Below are positions 7,614 to 15,269 of a stretch of 64,000 nt of DNA, piece by piece; position 1 is the stretch's first letter, and the number at the start of each line of letters is the position of its first letter. Source of the stretch: Micromonospora polyrhachis (lineage in GTDB: Bacteria > Actinomycetota > Actinomycetes > Mycobacteriales > Micromonosporaceae); assembly GCF_014203835.1 (NCBI RefSeq), contig NZ_JACHJW010000001.1, forward strand, positions 4,104,501 through 4,168,500. The letters are read 5' to 3'. The translations under genes were made by a program, and so were the position numbers. The notes beneath the pieces are model-generated. The model saw only the letters and a program-made list of their open reading frames with translations, searched no databases and was not told where the DNA came from.

Positions 7614-9316
7614 GCCCCCACCTCACTGGGCGTATTGGTGGCCCCGCCAGCCGTACGGGTCGGGGTGAGCTCGGTCAGCCGTCCGTCCTCGATCCGCAGG
7701 ATCCGGTCCGCCTCGTCCAGCAGGGCCGGCCGGTGGGCGACCAACAGGGCGGTACGACCAGCCACGAGCCGCCGAGTGGCGTCCAGTACGGCTGCCTCCG
7801 ACGCCCCGTCGAGTCGGGCGGTGGGCTCGTCGAGCAGCACGATCGGTGCGTCGCGCAGGAAGGCGCGGGCCAGCGCGACCCGCTGCCGTTGTCCACTGGA
7901 CAGGCCGTGCCCCCGCTCGCCGAGCAGGGTGTCGAGACCCTCCGGCAACTGGGCGATCACGTCGTCGAGTGCGGCGGCCTGGATCGCTTCGGCCAGCCGC
8001 TCCGGTGGCGTGTCGGGCGCGCCGAGCCGGATGTTGTCGGCCACCGAGGCGGCGAAGAGATGGGCCCGCTGTGGCACCCAGGCGATCTGACGTCGCCAGC
8101 CGTCGAGGTCGACCGTGGCGAGATCGACATCGTCGACGACGACCCGCCCGCTGGTCGGGGTGACGAAGCCGAGCAGCAGGCCGAGCAGAGTGCTTTTGCC
8201 AGCGCCGCTGGGCCCGATGATGGCGATTCGCTCGCCCGGCCGGATGGTCAGCGATACGTCCCGGAGCGCGGCGCCCCGCTCGTATTCGACGGTGACCGAC
8301 TCGAACCGGATCTCCCCCGCCCCGGATGTGAGGAGAGGGCTCTTCCTATCGTTTTCTGCCTTGGAAGGGGCCCTTCCCAACACGGAGAACACGTCGTCCA
8401 GTGCCGTCAGCCCCTCCATGCTGGCGTGGAACCGGCTGCCGGCGGCGCGCAGCGGAAGGTAGGCCTCGGGGGTGAGCAGCAACACCAGTAGGGCGGTCTG
8501 TAGGGCCAGCCCGCCGCCGAGTAGGCGTAGACCGACCGGCACCGCGACCAGCGCCACCGACAGGGTGGCGACCAGTTCGAGCACCAGCCCGGAGAGGAAC
8601 GCGATACGCAGGGTCTTCATGGTCGCGGCCCGGTGGCCGTCGGCCATCCGGCGGACCACCTCGACCTGGGACCGGGCCCGGCCGAACGCGCGCAGGGTGG
8701 GCAGCCCAGCGACCATGTCCAGGAAGTGCCCGCCGAGCATGGAGAGGCGTCGCCACTGTCGCTCGGTGGCGGCCTGGGCCTGCCAGCCGAGCAGTGCCCC
8801 GAAGATCGGGATCAGTGGCAGGGTCAGCACGACGATGAGAGCGGAGCTCCAGTCGGCGAAGACCAGCCGGGCGAGCACGGCCGCCGGCACGGTGACGCTG
8901 AGCACGAGTTGGGGCAGGTAGCCGGTGAAGTACGCGTCGAGCGCGTCCAGACCACGTCCGGCCAGGGTGGCCAGTCGCCCGGCCTGCTGCCCGGCGAGCC
9001 AACCCGGCCCGCGCTGACCGACGGCGTCGAGTAGGTCGGTGCGGAGTGCTGCCTTGACTGTCGCCGCCATCCGCCCGGCCACGGTGCCCTGCGCCCAGAC
9101 CAGGAGGGCCCGACCGGCGACGGTGGCGACGAACGCGGTGAGCGCGACCCGGTCCAGCCGCCCGTCGGCGGCGGCGGTCAACACCACGGCCAAACTGGTG
9201 GCCTGGGCGATGACCAGCGCGGCGGCCAGGATCCCGAGGAGCGCGAGCACAGCGAGATGGCGCCGGGTCGCGGGGACCCGGCGCAGCAGACGTGGGTCGA
9301 AGGGGCGGCGGTTCAC
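7610..9316 (-). CDS. cydD: CydD, thiol reductant ABC exporter subunit
   Basis: 568 residues. The GTG at 9316 overlaps the cydB stop (GTGA), which fixes the start. The same frame is open far upstream through cydB and cydA, but that part is shadow. A six-helix membrane domain spans about 20-300, then an ABC ATPase: Walker A GPSGAGKST near 366, signature LSSGQRQRVALARAFL near 470, Walker B IVLLDEPTARLDG near 490. It pairs with CydC to export cysteine/glutathione for cytochrome bd maturation. Residues about 313-328 (LGRAPSKAENDRKSPLL), joining the two domains, are encoded by a copy of the dispersed palindromic repeat seen elsewhere in the window. The C-terminal SEVGA comes from the adjacent mini-ORF repeat. 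Confidence 0.93.
   Translation of the reverse strand: MNRRPFDPRLLRRVPATRRHLAVLALLGILAAALVIAQATSLAVVLTAAADGRLDRVALTAFVATVAGRALLVWAQGTVAGRMAATVKAALRTDLLDAVGQRGPGWLAGQQAGRLATLAGRGLDALDAYFTGYLPQLVLSVTVPAAVLARLVFADWSSALIVVLTLPLIPIFGALLGWQAQAATERQWRRLSMLGGHFLDMVAGLPTLRAFGRARSQVEVVRRMADGHRAATMKTLRIAFLSGLVLELVATLSVALVAVPVGLRLLGGGLALQTALLVLLLTPEAYLPLRAAGSRFHASMEGLTALDDVFSVLGRAPSKAENDRKSPLLTSGAGEIRFESVTVEYERGAALRDVSLTIRPGERIAIIGPSGAGKSTLLGLLLGFVTPTSGRVVVDDVDLATVDLDGWRRQIAWVPQRAHLFAASVADNIRLGAPDTPPERLAEAIQAAALDDVIAQLPEGLDTLLGERGHGLSSGQRQRVALARAFLRDAPIVLLDEPTARLDGASEAAVLDATRRLVAGRTALLVAHRPALLDEADRILRIEDGRLTELTPTRTAGGATNTPSEVGA
8331..8378. repeat. dispersed palindromic repeat, copy inside cydD
   Basis: 48 bp ending TTGGAAGGGGCCCTTCCC, aligned without gaps to the 48-bp copy at 42549-42596, and sharing the GATGT just upstream. 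The arms are complementary with a loop around ATCGTTTTCTGCC. It lies in frame within cydD and supplies the linker between membrane and ATPase domains. Confidence 0.75.
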
Positions 9317-10320
9317 CAGTACACCGGTGTCCTGCCGTCGATCCGCCCGCGGAACACCCACCAGCACATCAGTTGAAAGCCTAGTAGGGCCGGAAGCAGC
9401 GGTAACAGCAGCCAGGTCAGTAGCCGTAGGGTCGGCTCGCTGGCGGCGGCAGCGGTCACCGGGAGGCTCGCCGCCGGATCGATGGTCGAGACCAGCGCGT
9501 AGGGCCAGAGGGCCGCGCCGACCAGCAGCACCGGGGCGGCCAGGGCCACCGTGGTGGCCGTGAAGGCGATGCCGGGCCGCCGTCGGGCGAGCGCGCTGTG
9601 GGCGACCAGCAGCGCCCCGATCAGCAGCGCCGGCAGGAGTACGGCGACCGCCGGCTCTTGCACGGTGTGCCGTACCCGGTCGGAGAGCAGGCCGGCGACG
9701 GTGGCCAGGGCGAGCGTGGCGAGTGCGACCGGCACCAGTTTGCGGCCCAGTTGGGCGTATCGCTGTGCCGGCCTGTCGGGTAGCCGCAGTGCGAGGAAGA
9801 CCGCCCCGTGTACGGCTACCAGCGCGATCAGGGCCAGGCCGCAGGCGGCGACGAACGGGGTGATGATGTGCGTCACCCCCTCGACGTGACCGTCCGCGTG
9901 CAGCGGCACTCCCTGGAGGAGCCCGGCGAGGACGGCTCCCCAGCCGAGCGCGGTCAGGGCGCAGCCGATTACTGCGATGCGGTCCCAGACCGTACGGCCC
10001 CGGTTGCCGACCGGCCGGCTGCGTAGCTGTACGGCGGCAGTGACCAGGATCACTCCGGTGACGGCTGTCACCACGGCGGGATAGAGCCCGGTGAGGAGTT
10101 CCCCCTCCAGCATCGGAAAGGCCCCGAAGAGGATGCCGACGGCGGCGACGAGCCAGACCTCGTTGCCGAGGAAGAACGGGCCGACGGCGGTGAGGATGGC
10201 CCGGCGCTGGTTCGGGTGTTTGGCGCCGGCGAGCAGTAGGCCGACGCCGTAGTCGTAGCCGCCGAGGACGAGGTAGATGGCGAAGAAGAGGCCGAGCAGG
10301 ATGTACCAGGCGAGTTCCAT
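9313..10320 (-). CDS. cydB: cytochrome bd ubiquinol/menaquinol oxidase subunit II
   Basis: 335 residues from ATG 10320, eight to nine membrane helices, starting MELAWYILLGLFFAIYLVLGGYDYGVG, the characteristic CydB opening (GxDxGVG near residue 25). CydB pairs with CydA to form the bd-type terminal oxidase, which oxidises quinol and reduces oxygen without proton pumping and is favoured at low oxygen or when the cytochrome bcc-aa3 branch is blocked. It starts 15 bp after cydA ends and overlaps cydD by 4 bp, consistent with one transcript. Confidence 0.95.
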   Translation of the reverse strand: MELAWYILLGLFFAIYLVLGGYDYGVGLLLAGAKHPNQRRAILTAVGPFFLGNEVWLVAAVGILFGAFPMLEGELLTGLYPAVVTAVTGVILVTAAVQLRSRPVGNRGRTVWDRIAVIGCALTALGWGAVLAGLLQGVPLHADGHVEGVTHIITPFVAACGLALIALVAVHGAVFLALRLPDRPAQRYAQLGRKLVPVALATLALATVAGLLSDRVRHTVQEPAVAVLLPALLIGALLVAHSALARRRPGIAFTATTVALAAPVLLVGAALWPYALVSTIDPAASLPVTAAAASEPTLRLLTWLLLPLLPALLGFQLMCWWVFRGRIDGRTPVYW

Positions 10321-10335
10321 GGTCGTCTCGTCTCC

Positions 10336-11610
10336 TTATCTGGCGAGGACGGGTTGGACCGCGGGTTGGCCGATCGGGGCCTCGGGGTGATCGTCCAGAT
10401 CGCCGGGCGGTCGACCCAGGGCGAGGTCGTGGGCACCTCGGCGGGCGTTCCGGGCCATCAGCACCCAGTTGGTGACGGCCAGGGTGCCGAGCAGCAGGGT
10501 GAAGCCGATGAACGAGGTGAGCAGCACGCCACCGCTGACCGGGCTGACCGCGTCTTCGACCTTGAGTAGCCCGTACGCGGCCCAGGGTTGGCGGCCGACC
10601 TCCCGGGCCAGCCAGCCGAGGATCGCCGCGACGAACGGCAGCGGTACGGCCAGCAGCATCAGGTAGAGCGGGAACCGCAACCGGATGATCCAGTCCCGGT
10701 AGAGCAGGGGCAGGAGCAGGACGCCCCAGGCGAGGGCGAAGCCGATGAGGATCATGAAGCCGAGCCCCACGTTGGCCAGGACCGGCGGGGTGTAGTCGCC
10801 GGGACCGAACCGGGCGACCCAGTCGGCGACGATGGCGTCCTTGGCGGCGCTGTTGCCGTACTTGGTGGGCTGCACCGGGCTGATCGCGGGGAACTGGGCG
10901 AAGCCGAAGCCCAGCACGAAGACGCTGGCGGTCGTTGCGGTGACCAGGCCGATCCGCAGTGAACGGCGGAACAGGGCGTAGTCGGGGGTGCGCCGGATCA
11001 GGTGCCAGGAACTTACCCCGGCCATCAGCATTCCGCCGGTCAGCAGCGCGGCGGAGACGACGTGACCGAGGGCCATGCCGAGGGTGGGGTTGGTGAGCAG
11101 GGCGGAGAAGTCGGTCAGGTGGGCGATGCCGTCGCGTACTTCGTAGCCGACCGGGTTCTGGAGGAAGGAGTTGGCGACCATGATCCAGAACGCCGAGGCG
11201 TACGCGGTGAGGGCCACGCCCCATAGCAGCGCCAGGTGTACGCCCCGCCGCAGCCGGTGCCAGCCGAAGATCCACATGCCGAGGAAGGTGGATTCCAGGA
11301 AGAACGCCACCAGGGTCTCCATGGCCAGTGGTGCTCCGAAGACGTTGCCGACGTAGCGGGACAGGCCGCTCCAGTTCAGTCCGAACTGGAACTCCATCAC
11401 GATCCCGGTGGCGATGCCGAGCACGTAGTTGATCACGTAGAGGGTGCCCCAGAAGCGGGTGAGTCGCTCGTACTCGGGGTTGCGGGTGATGAACCAGGCG
11501 GTCTGTAGGTAGACCAGCAGCGCGACGAGTCCGAGCGTGACGATCACGAACAGGAAGTGGATCGAGGTCGTCGTGGCGAACTGGAGGCGGGCGAGAAGGA
11601 GCGGATCCAT
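10336..11610 (-). CDS. cydA: cytochrome bd oxidase subunit I
   Basis: 424 residues from ATG 11610, shorter than the roughly 520 of the E. coli protein because the quinol loop is of the short type usual in actinobacteria and Firmicutes. His18 in TSIHFLF corresponds to the haem b595 ligand, and GWLAREVGRQPW (about residue 328) is the conserved CydA quinol-site motif. Nine or so membrane helices are evident. It is the first gene of cydABDC. The leader upstream (11650-11692) carries palindromes of the BlaI type that also occur in front of the blaI-like gene at 13105, suggesting control by that repressor. Confidence 0.95.
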   Translation of the reverse strand: MDPLLLARLQFATTTSIHFLFVIVTLGLVALLVYLQTAWFITRNPEYERLTRFWGTLYVINYVLGIATGIVMEFQFGLNWSGLSRYVGNVFGAPLAMETLVAFFLESTFLGMWIFGWHRLRRGVHLALLWGVALTAYASAFWIMVANSFLQNPVGYEVRDGIAHLTDFSALLTNPTLGMALGHVVSAALLTGGMLMAGVSSWHLIRRTPDYALFRRSLRIGLVTATTASVFVLGFGFAQFPAISPVQPTKYGNSAAKDAIVADWVARFGPGDYTPPVLANVGLGFMILIGFALAWGVLLLPLLYRDWIIRLRFPLYLMLLAVPLPFVAAILGWLAREVGRQPWAAYGLLKVEDAVSPVSGGVLLTSFIGFTLLLGTLAVTNWVLMARNARRGAHDLALGRPPGDLDDHPEAPIGQPAVQPVLAR

Positions 11611-11649
11611 GGCCCCCCTTAAGCAGTAGGCGTCCTTTTCGTAGCGACC

Positions 11650-11692
11650 CTACATGTAGTTTTCCTACTTATTTCTACTACAGAGCGTAGTA
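11650..11692. promoter_or_regulatory. candidate BlaI-type operators in front of cydA
   Basis: TACTAC-N5-GTAGTA forms a perfect inverted repeat at 11676-11692, and CTACATGTAG a perfect palindrome at 11650-11659. Both lie in a short AT-rich gap directly upstream of cydA. The first matches the spacing of the site in front of the blaI-like gene (13116-13130). Confidence 0.6.
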
Positions 11693-11736
11693 ATTGAAGT
11701 CGCGAGCCGGGACCATGGCATGGCAAGGGGATCAGC

Positions 11737-12720
11737 TCAGTTCAGGAAGAGCGAGATGGGCAGAGTGAGGGTCGCGATGGCCGCCGCGAGCGCCATCGCG
11801 CCGCGTACCCGGGGTGGCCGGCGGGTGACGAGCAGCCGGTGGACCCGGGCATCGATGTCACGGTCGGCGATGCCGAGCGTGCCGGAAGGGGCGATCCGCG
11901 ACCCGGCGGTGTCGAGGGTGCCGGCGGGGCTGATCCGTGCCTTGGCAATGCCGAGTGTGCCCGCCGGAGTGATTCGCGACCCGGCGGTGGCGAACCGCAG
12001 CAGGGCGGCGGCCAGCGGGCCGTCGGCATGCAGGCGGCGGGCCTTGTCGTCGGCGCGCATCTCGACCAGCAGGGCGACCATGTCGTGGGCCCGGTGCACC
12101 CACCGCGCCCACGGCAGGGCGCTGCACAGCGCCGTGAACGGGAGCAGCACCAGATCGTGTCGCTCGTCGGCGTGGGCCCGCTCGTGACTGAGTACCGCCG
12201 CGAGTTGGGCCCGGTCGAGCAGGCTCAGGGTGCCGGCGCTGACCACCACGCGGGGCCGTACCCCGGGCAGGCAGTAGGCGGCGGCGCTCGGATGATCGAG
12301 CACCAGCGCGCCGGGGGCCGCCGGGTCGTCCCGGGCGACCAGGGTGAGCAGGTCGCGGTGGCGGCGCTGGGCGCGCAGCGCGGTGAAGAGGCTGCGGGCC
12401 GTCGTGCCGAGCAGCACCGTGGCCACCCCGAAGCCGACCCCGACCAGACTGAGCTGTAGGACGCCCAGCCCCGGGGGCAGTTCGCCGCCGAAGAGGTCGC
12501 GGCCGAGGCGGACCAGGGCGCTGCCGGTGGGCAGGTCGTAGGCGATCAGACCGAGCGACAGTGGTACGCCGATCGCGCAGAGCCCGAGTGCGAGCCCGAG
12601 CGCCTGCCAGGACACGATGGCGACGCGAGGGCTGCGCCAGCTCCAGGTGGAGCGGGTCAGTATCTGGACGAGGAGGTAGCACGCCAGGGCGGCGCCGGCG
12701 AAGTGTGCGGCGTACACCAT
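11737..12720 (-). CDS. M56 family (BlaR1/MecR1-like) membrane metallopeptidase
   Basis: 327 residues from ATG 12720. Several membrane helices surround a cytoplasmic zinc protease domain with HERAH (HExxH) near residue 177 in LSHERAHADERHD, typical of peptidase family M56. In known systems such a protein senses a signal in the membrane and triggers removal of the partner BlaI/MecI repressor. There is no extracellular penicillin-binding domain, so beta-lactams are not an obvious ligand. A Ser/Ala/Gly stretch near 240-285 carries internal repeats (TPAGTLGIAKARISPAGTL type). It lies 7 bp downstream of the BlaI-like gene and upstream of cydA, all on the same strand. Confidence 0.88.
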   Translation of the reverse strand: MVYAAHFAGAALACYLLVQILTRSTWSWRSPRVAIVSWQALGLALGLCAIGVPLSLGLIAYDLPTGSALVRLGRDLFGGELPPGLGVLQLSLVGVGFGVATVLLGTTARSLFTALRAQRRHRDLLTLVARDDPAAPGALVLDHPSAAAYCLPGVRPRVVVSAGTLSLLDRAQLAAVLSHERAHADERHDLVLLPFTALCSALPWARWVHRAHDMVALLVEMRADDKARRLHADGPLAAALLRFATAGSRITPAGTLGIAKARISPAGTLDTAGSRIAPSGTLGIADRDIDARVHRLLVTRRPPRVRGAMALAAAIATLTLPISLFLN

Positions 12721-12727
12721 GGTCGCA

Positions 12728-13105
12728 TCAGCCCTGCCGGTCCGCTGCCTCGTCGGCGAGGGCCGCGCGGAGCACCTCGGCCTCGTTGCCGGTGACCGAG
12801 CGGGCGAAGCGCACCAGCGCGGCGTCCCGGCTGCCGGCCAGGTCGAGCGCGTCGAGCATCAGCTTGGCGATGTGTGCCTCGCGGGTGGCGGCCGGTCGGT
12901 AGCTCCAGGCCCGGCCGTCGCGCTCGCGTTCGACCATGCCCTTGCCGGCCAGCCGGTCCAGCACGGTCATCACAGTGGTGTAGGCCAGCTCGCGGCCCGA
13001 CAGCGCGTCGGCCACCTCGCGTACCGTGACGCCCGTTGTCGTGCCGGCGGTCCGGTCCCAGAGGACGTCCATCACCGCACGTTCGAGGTCACCCAGTCGC
13101 GTCAC
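12728..13105 (-). CDS. BlaI/MecI/CopY family transcriptional repressor
   Basis: 125 residues from GTG/ATG 13105. It has the family's winged helix: LGDLERAVMDVLWDRT, VTVREVADALSGRELAYTTVMTVLDRLAGKGMVERERDGRAWSYRPA, then a dimerisation helix. These repressors bind inverted repeats as dimers and are inactivated with help from a BlaR-type protease, which is encoded next (7 bp away). A site CTAC-N5-GTAGTA lies just upstream of its own start, and a better version of the same site lies in front of cydA. In Mycobacterium tuberculosis a BlaI homologue is known to control ATP synthase genes besides blaC, so a respiratory role has precedent. Confidence 0.92.
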   Translation of the reverse strand: MTRLGDLERAVMDVLWDRTAGTTTGVTVREVADALSGRELAYTTVMTVLDRLAGKGMVERERDGRAWSYRPAATREAHIAKLMLDALDLAGSRDAALVRFARSVTGNEAEVLRAALADEAADRQG

Positions 13106-13115
13106 ACCGCCAAGC

Positions 13116-13130
13116 CTACCGCTTGTAGTA
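13116..13130. promoter_or_regulatory. candidate BlaI autoregulatory operator
   Basis: CTACCGCTTGTAGTA reads CTAC-N5-GTAGTA, matching 10 of 12 half-site positions of the perfect TACTAC-N5-GTAGTA in front of cydA. It begins 11 bp upstream of the blaI-like start. Confidence 0.5.
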
Positions 13131-13265
13131 GTCCTCCCCTCGGTCGCCGTTCACCCGCACGACATCCGGTTCCCGCCACTCGCGGTGATCGGACACCGTT
13201 GCGGGCGACCGAGGTGGCCGGCAGCGGCGACGGTACGTCGCACACCGCCGGCCAACCCGGTGGAT

Positions 13266-15167
13266 TCATCGAGCGGGACGCCACCAGGGCGTGGTGCCGC
13301 TCAGATCGCGCTGGACGTTGGTGACGCAGTGGATGTCGCCGCCGGCCGTACCGACGTAGTGCGAGTAGTCCCAGTCCTCGATCCAGTGGACGCGTACGCC
13401 GGCCCGGCCCAACGCCTCCTCGGTGGCCCGCTGGAACACGTCGTACCCGCCCTGCCGCGGCCCGTGCTGGGCCGGAGCCAGGTATCCGCCGGTGCCCGTG
13501 CTGATGCCGTTGGCGGCGTCCGGCAGGTACGTGACGGTCAGGTCCTTGCGCGGGTAGTCGTCGGGAAGATCGATCTTGGCGAACAGCGCCGGAACGCGGA
13601 TGATGTCCTGTTCGGTGATGCCGGCCTGCTCGCGCAACTGCCGCAGCGCCCGGTTGACACCCGCCGCCGCGATGCGGGTGCCGTTCACCAGCTCCGGCTT
13701 GGCCAGGGCCTGGGCGACCGTGAGGTGGGGGAACTGCGTGTTGGCCGGGGCGATGCCCCCCACCAGCAGTTGCCCGCCGCCACCGCTGCCGGCGACCTTC
13801 TTCAGCAGGTCCATGCCCAAGTGCGGATCCGCGATGACCATGGACCAGCCCTTGCCTCCGCGCCTGGGCACGAAGTGGAGGAACTCGTCGAGGTGGCCAA
13901 CGCCGAGCCAGCTCGTGTCGACGGCGATCGGGTCCTGGTAGCCCTGAGCCTCCAGCATCCGGATGAACGTCGCGTCAGGCGCGAACTTGCCCTCGCCGCC
14001 GTACACGATCCGCCCGGTGCGGTACTTGCCGTACGGCGGGATCGTCCCGAAGTTGCCGCTCGAACTGGCCGATCCGTAGTACAGGTTGTCGTCGGGGCGG
14101 TCGACCGCCGTGGCGTCGAACTGCTGAAGACCCGCGACACCCGGTCCGCGCATCATGGTGAACACCGGTCGGGACGCGTCTCGTAGCGGGCGGTCGCGGG
14201 CCGGGAAGTCGGGGGTCACGGCCGGGGACCTGAGGTTGACCACGATGTGGTGCTCCCTGCCGTCCGGCCCCGGCATGGACGCGTAGCCGGCCTTGAACAT
14301 GTCGCCCATCCACTGGTCGCCTCCGGCCGGAGACTCGATGAACGGTTCGCGCAGCCCTTCGGCGTCCAGGGCGCGTCGCAGGTCGCGCCGGTACGCCTCC
14401 TGACCCTTGACGGGCTTGTCTGGCGCGGTTCCGTCCTCAAGCGTCACGGGTGCCTTGGGGTTCGCCACGACCGCGCGGTGCAGGGGCAGCAGGTCGTGTT
14501 GGAAGAGAACCGGTGCCACCCGCAGCCGGACGGTGTCGGTCCGGGTCCGGCCGCGGTCGGTGACCGTCAGCGTGAGGTCGCTGAAACCGGACCAGACGTC
14601 CGGGTCGCGGACGACGTCGCGCGCCTCGACGGCGAGCCGCACCCCGCGGCGCAGCTCGTCCGGGCGGATCCCACTGTCCGCGTCGAGTGCCGTGAGGCGT
14701 CCACCGCGCTGGATGAAGATCCGCACCTGGTCCCGCGACGGGCCGTCGGGCCGCAGCGTGGCTCGCGCGGAACCGGACACGCCCACCATCGCCGGAATCT
14801 CCAGCGGTGCCAGATCGGCTTCGTCGGCCGCGCCGTTCACCACCGCGTCCGTGGCGTCGTTGCACGCCGCCAACGCCGCATCGGTGAGCCGCTCGCCGTT
14901 CTTGCCGGTGGTAGGGCAGCGAGCGGCGTCGTCGTCCAGGTTCGGCAGCATGATCGCCCCACGGTTGACCGTCCACGCCCCGCGCCGGGCGTCGTCGGCG
15001 GGTGAGAGCCGGCCATCACGATCGGTGTCGGCACGCAGCAGCGCCCGGGAAGACGCTGCCGATGGTGTGCCCACCCAGGCGCCCTCGACTGCGAGACCAC
15101 CCGCCGCGAAACAAGCCACCGTGGCCGTGGCCAGCCCGGCTCGTACGATTCGTCTGTGTTCGGTCAT
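13266..15167 (-). CDS. secreted protein-arginine deiminase (PAD) family protein
   Basis: 633 residues from ATG 15167. A signal peptide is evident (basic start MTEHRRIVRAG, hydrophobic core, then GTPSAASS). Residues 47-58 (DTDRDGRLSPAD) make a canonical EF-hand calcium loop. The C-terminal two-thirds is a PAD catalytic domain: DQWMGDM (Asp284, Asp289), VGHLDEFLHFVP (His425, Asp427) and GGDIHCVTN (Cys614). These match human PAD4 Asp350, His471, Asp473 and Cys645 in order and local context. The enzyme should convert peptidyl-arginine to citrulline outside the cell, probably calcium-dependently. It is divergent from a two-component system that is the likely regulator. The frame stays open upstream, but that is antisense to the kinase gene. 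Confidence 0.9.
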   Translation of the reverse strand: MTEHRRIVRAGLATATVACFAAGGLAVEGAWVGTPSAASSRALLRADTDRDGRLSPADDARRGAWTVNRGAIMLPNLDDDAARCPTTGKNGERLTDAALAACNDATDAVVNGAADEADLAPLEIPAMVGVSGSARATLRPDGPSRDQVRIFIQRGGRLTALDADSGIRPDELRRGVRLAVEARDVVRDPDVWSGFSDLTLTVTDRGRTRTDTVRLRVAPVLFQHDLLPLHRAVVANPKAPVTLEDGTAPDKPVKGQEAYRRDLRRALDAEGLREPFIESPAGGDQWMGDMFKAGYASMPGPDGREHHIVVNLRSPAVTPDFPARDRPLRDASRPVFTMMRGPGVAGLQQFDATAVDRPDDNLYYGSASSSGNFGTIPPYGKYRTGRIVYGGEGKFAPDATFIRMLEAQGYQDPIAVDTSWLGVGHLDEFLHFVPRRGGKGWSMVIADPHLGMDLLKKVAGSGGGGQLLVGGIAPANTQFPHLTVAQALAKPELVNGTRIAAAGVNRALRQLREQAGITEQDIIRVPALFAKIDLPDDYPRKDLTVTYLPDAANGISTGTGGYLAPAQHGPRQGGYDVFQRATEEALGRAGVRVHWIEDWDYSHYVGTAGGDIHCVTNVQRDLSGTTPWWRPAR

Positions 15168-15227
15168 GGGGACAAGCTTCGGCGCGGCGACCCTGTCCGG
15201 GCATCTGCCGTCCCGCAGATCTTCCCG

Positions 15228-15261
15228 GCGGGTGGCTCTGCCGAACGGCAGAGCCACCCGC
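15228..15261. other. perfect 15-bp inverted repeat
   Basis: GCGGGTGGCTCTGCC and its exact complement flank a 4-nt loop (GAAC). It lies between the PAD start and the first membrane helix of the kinase. It could be an operator, a terminator-like barrier between divergent transcripts, or a hairpin limiting translation of the kinase if that starts at 15270. Confidence 0.7.
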
Positions 15262-15269
15262 GCATCCTC

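Noticed and set aside
7610-11275. One 1221-codon minus-strand open frame covering cydD and antisense or other frames of cydB and cydA
   Set aside because: Only 7610-9316 has CydD sequence. The upstream part is an Arg/Pro/Gly-rich frame shadow over cydB and cydA.
11737-13105. Beta-lactam resistance system
   Set aside because: The M56 protein has no penicillin-binding sensor domain and no beta-lactamase gene is adjacent; the operator evidence points to cydA.
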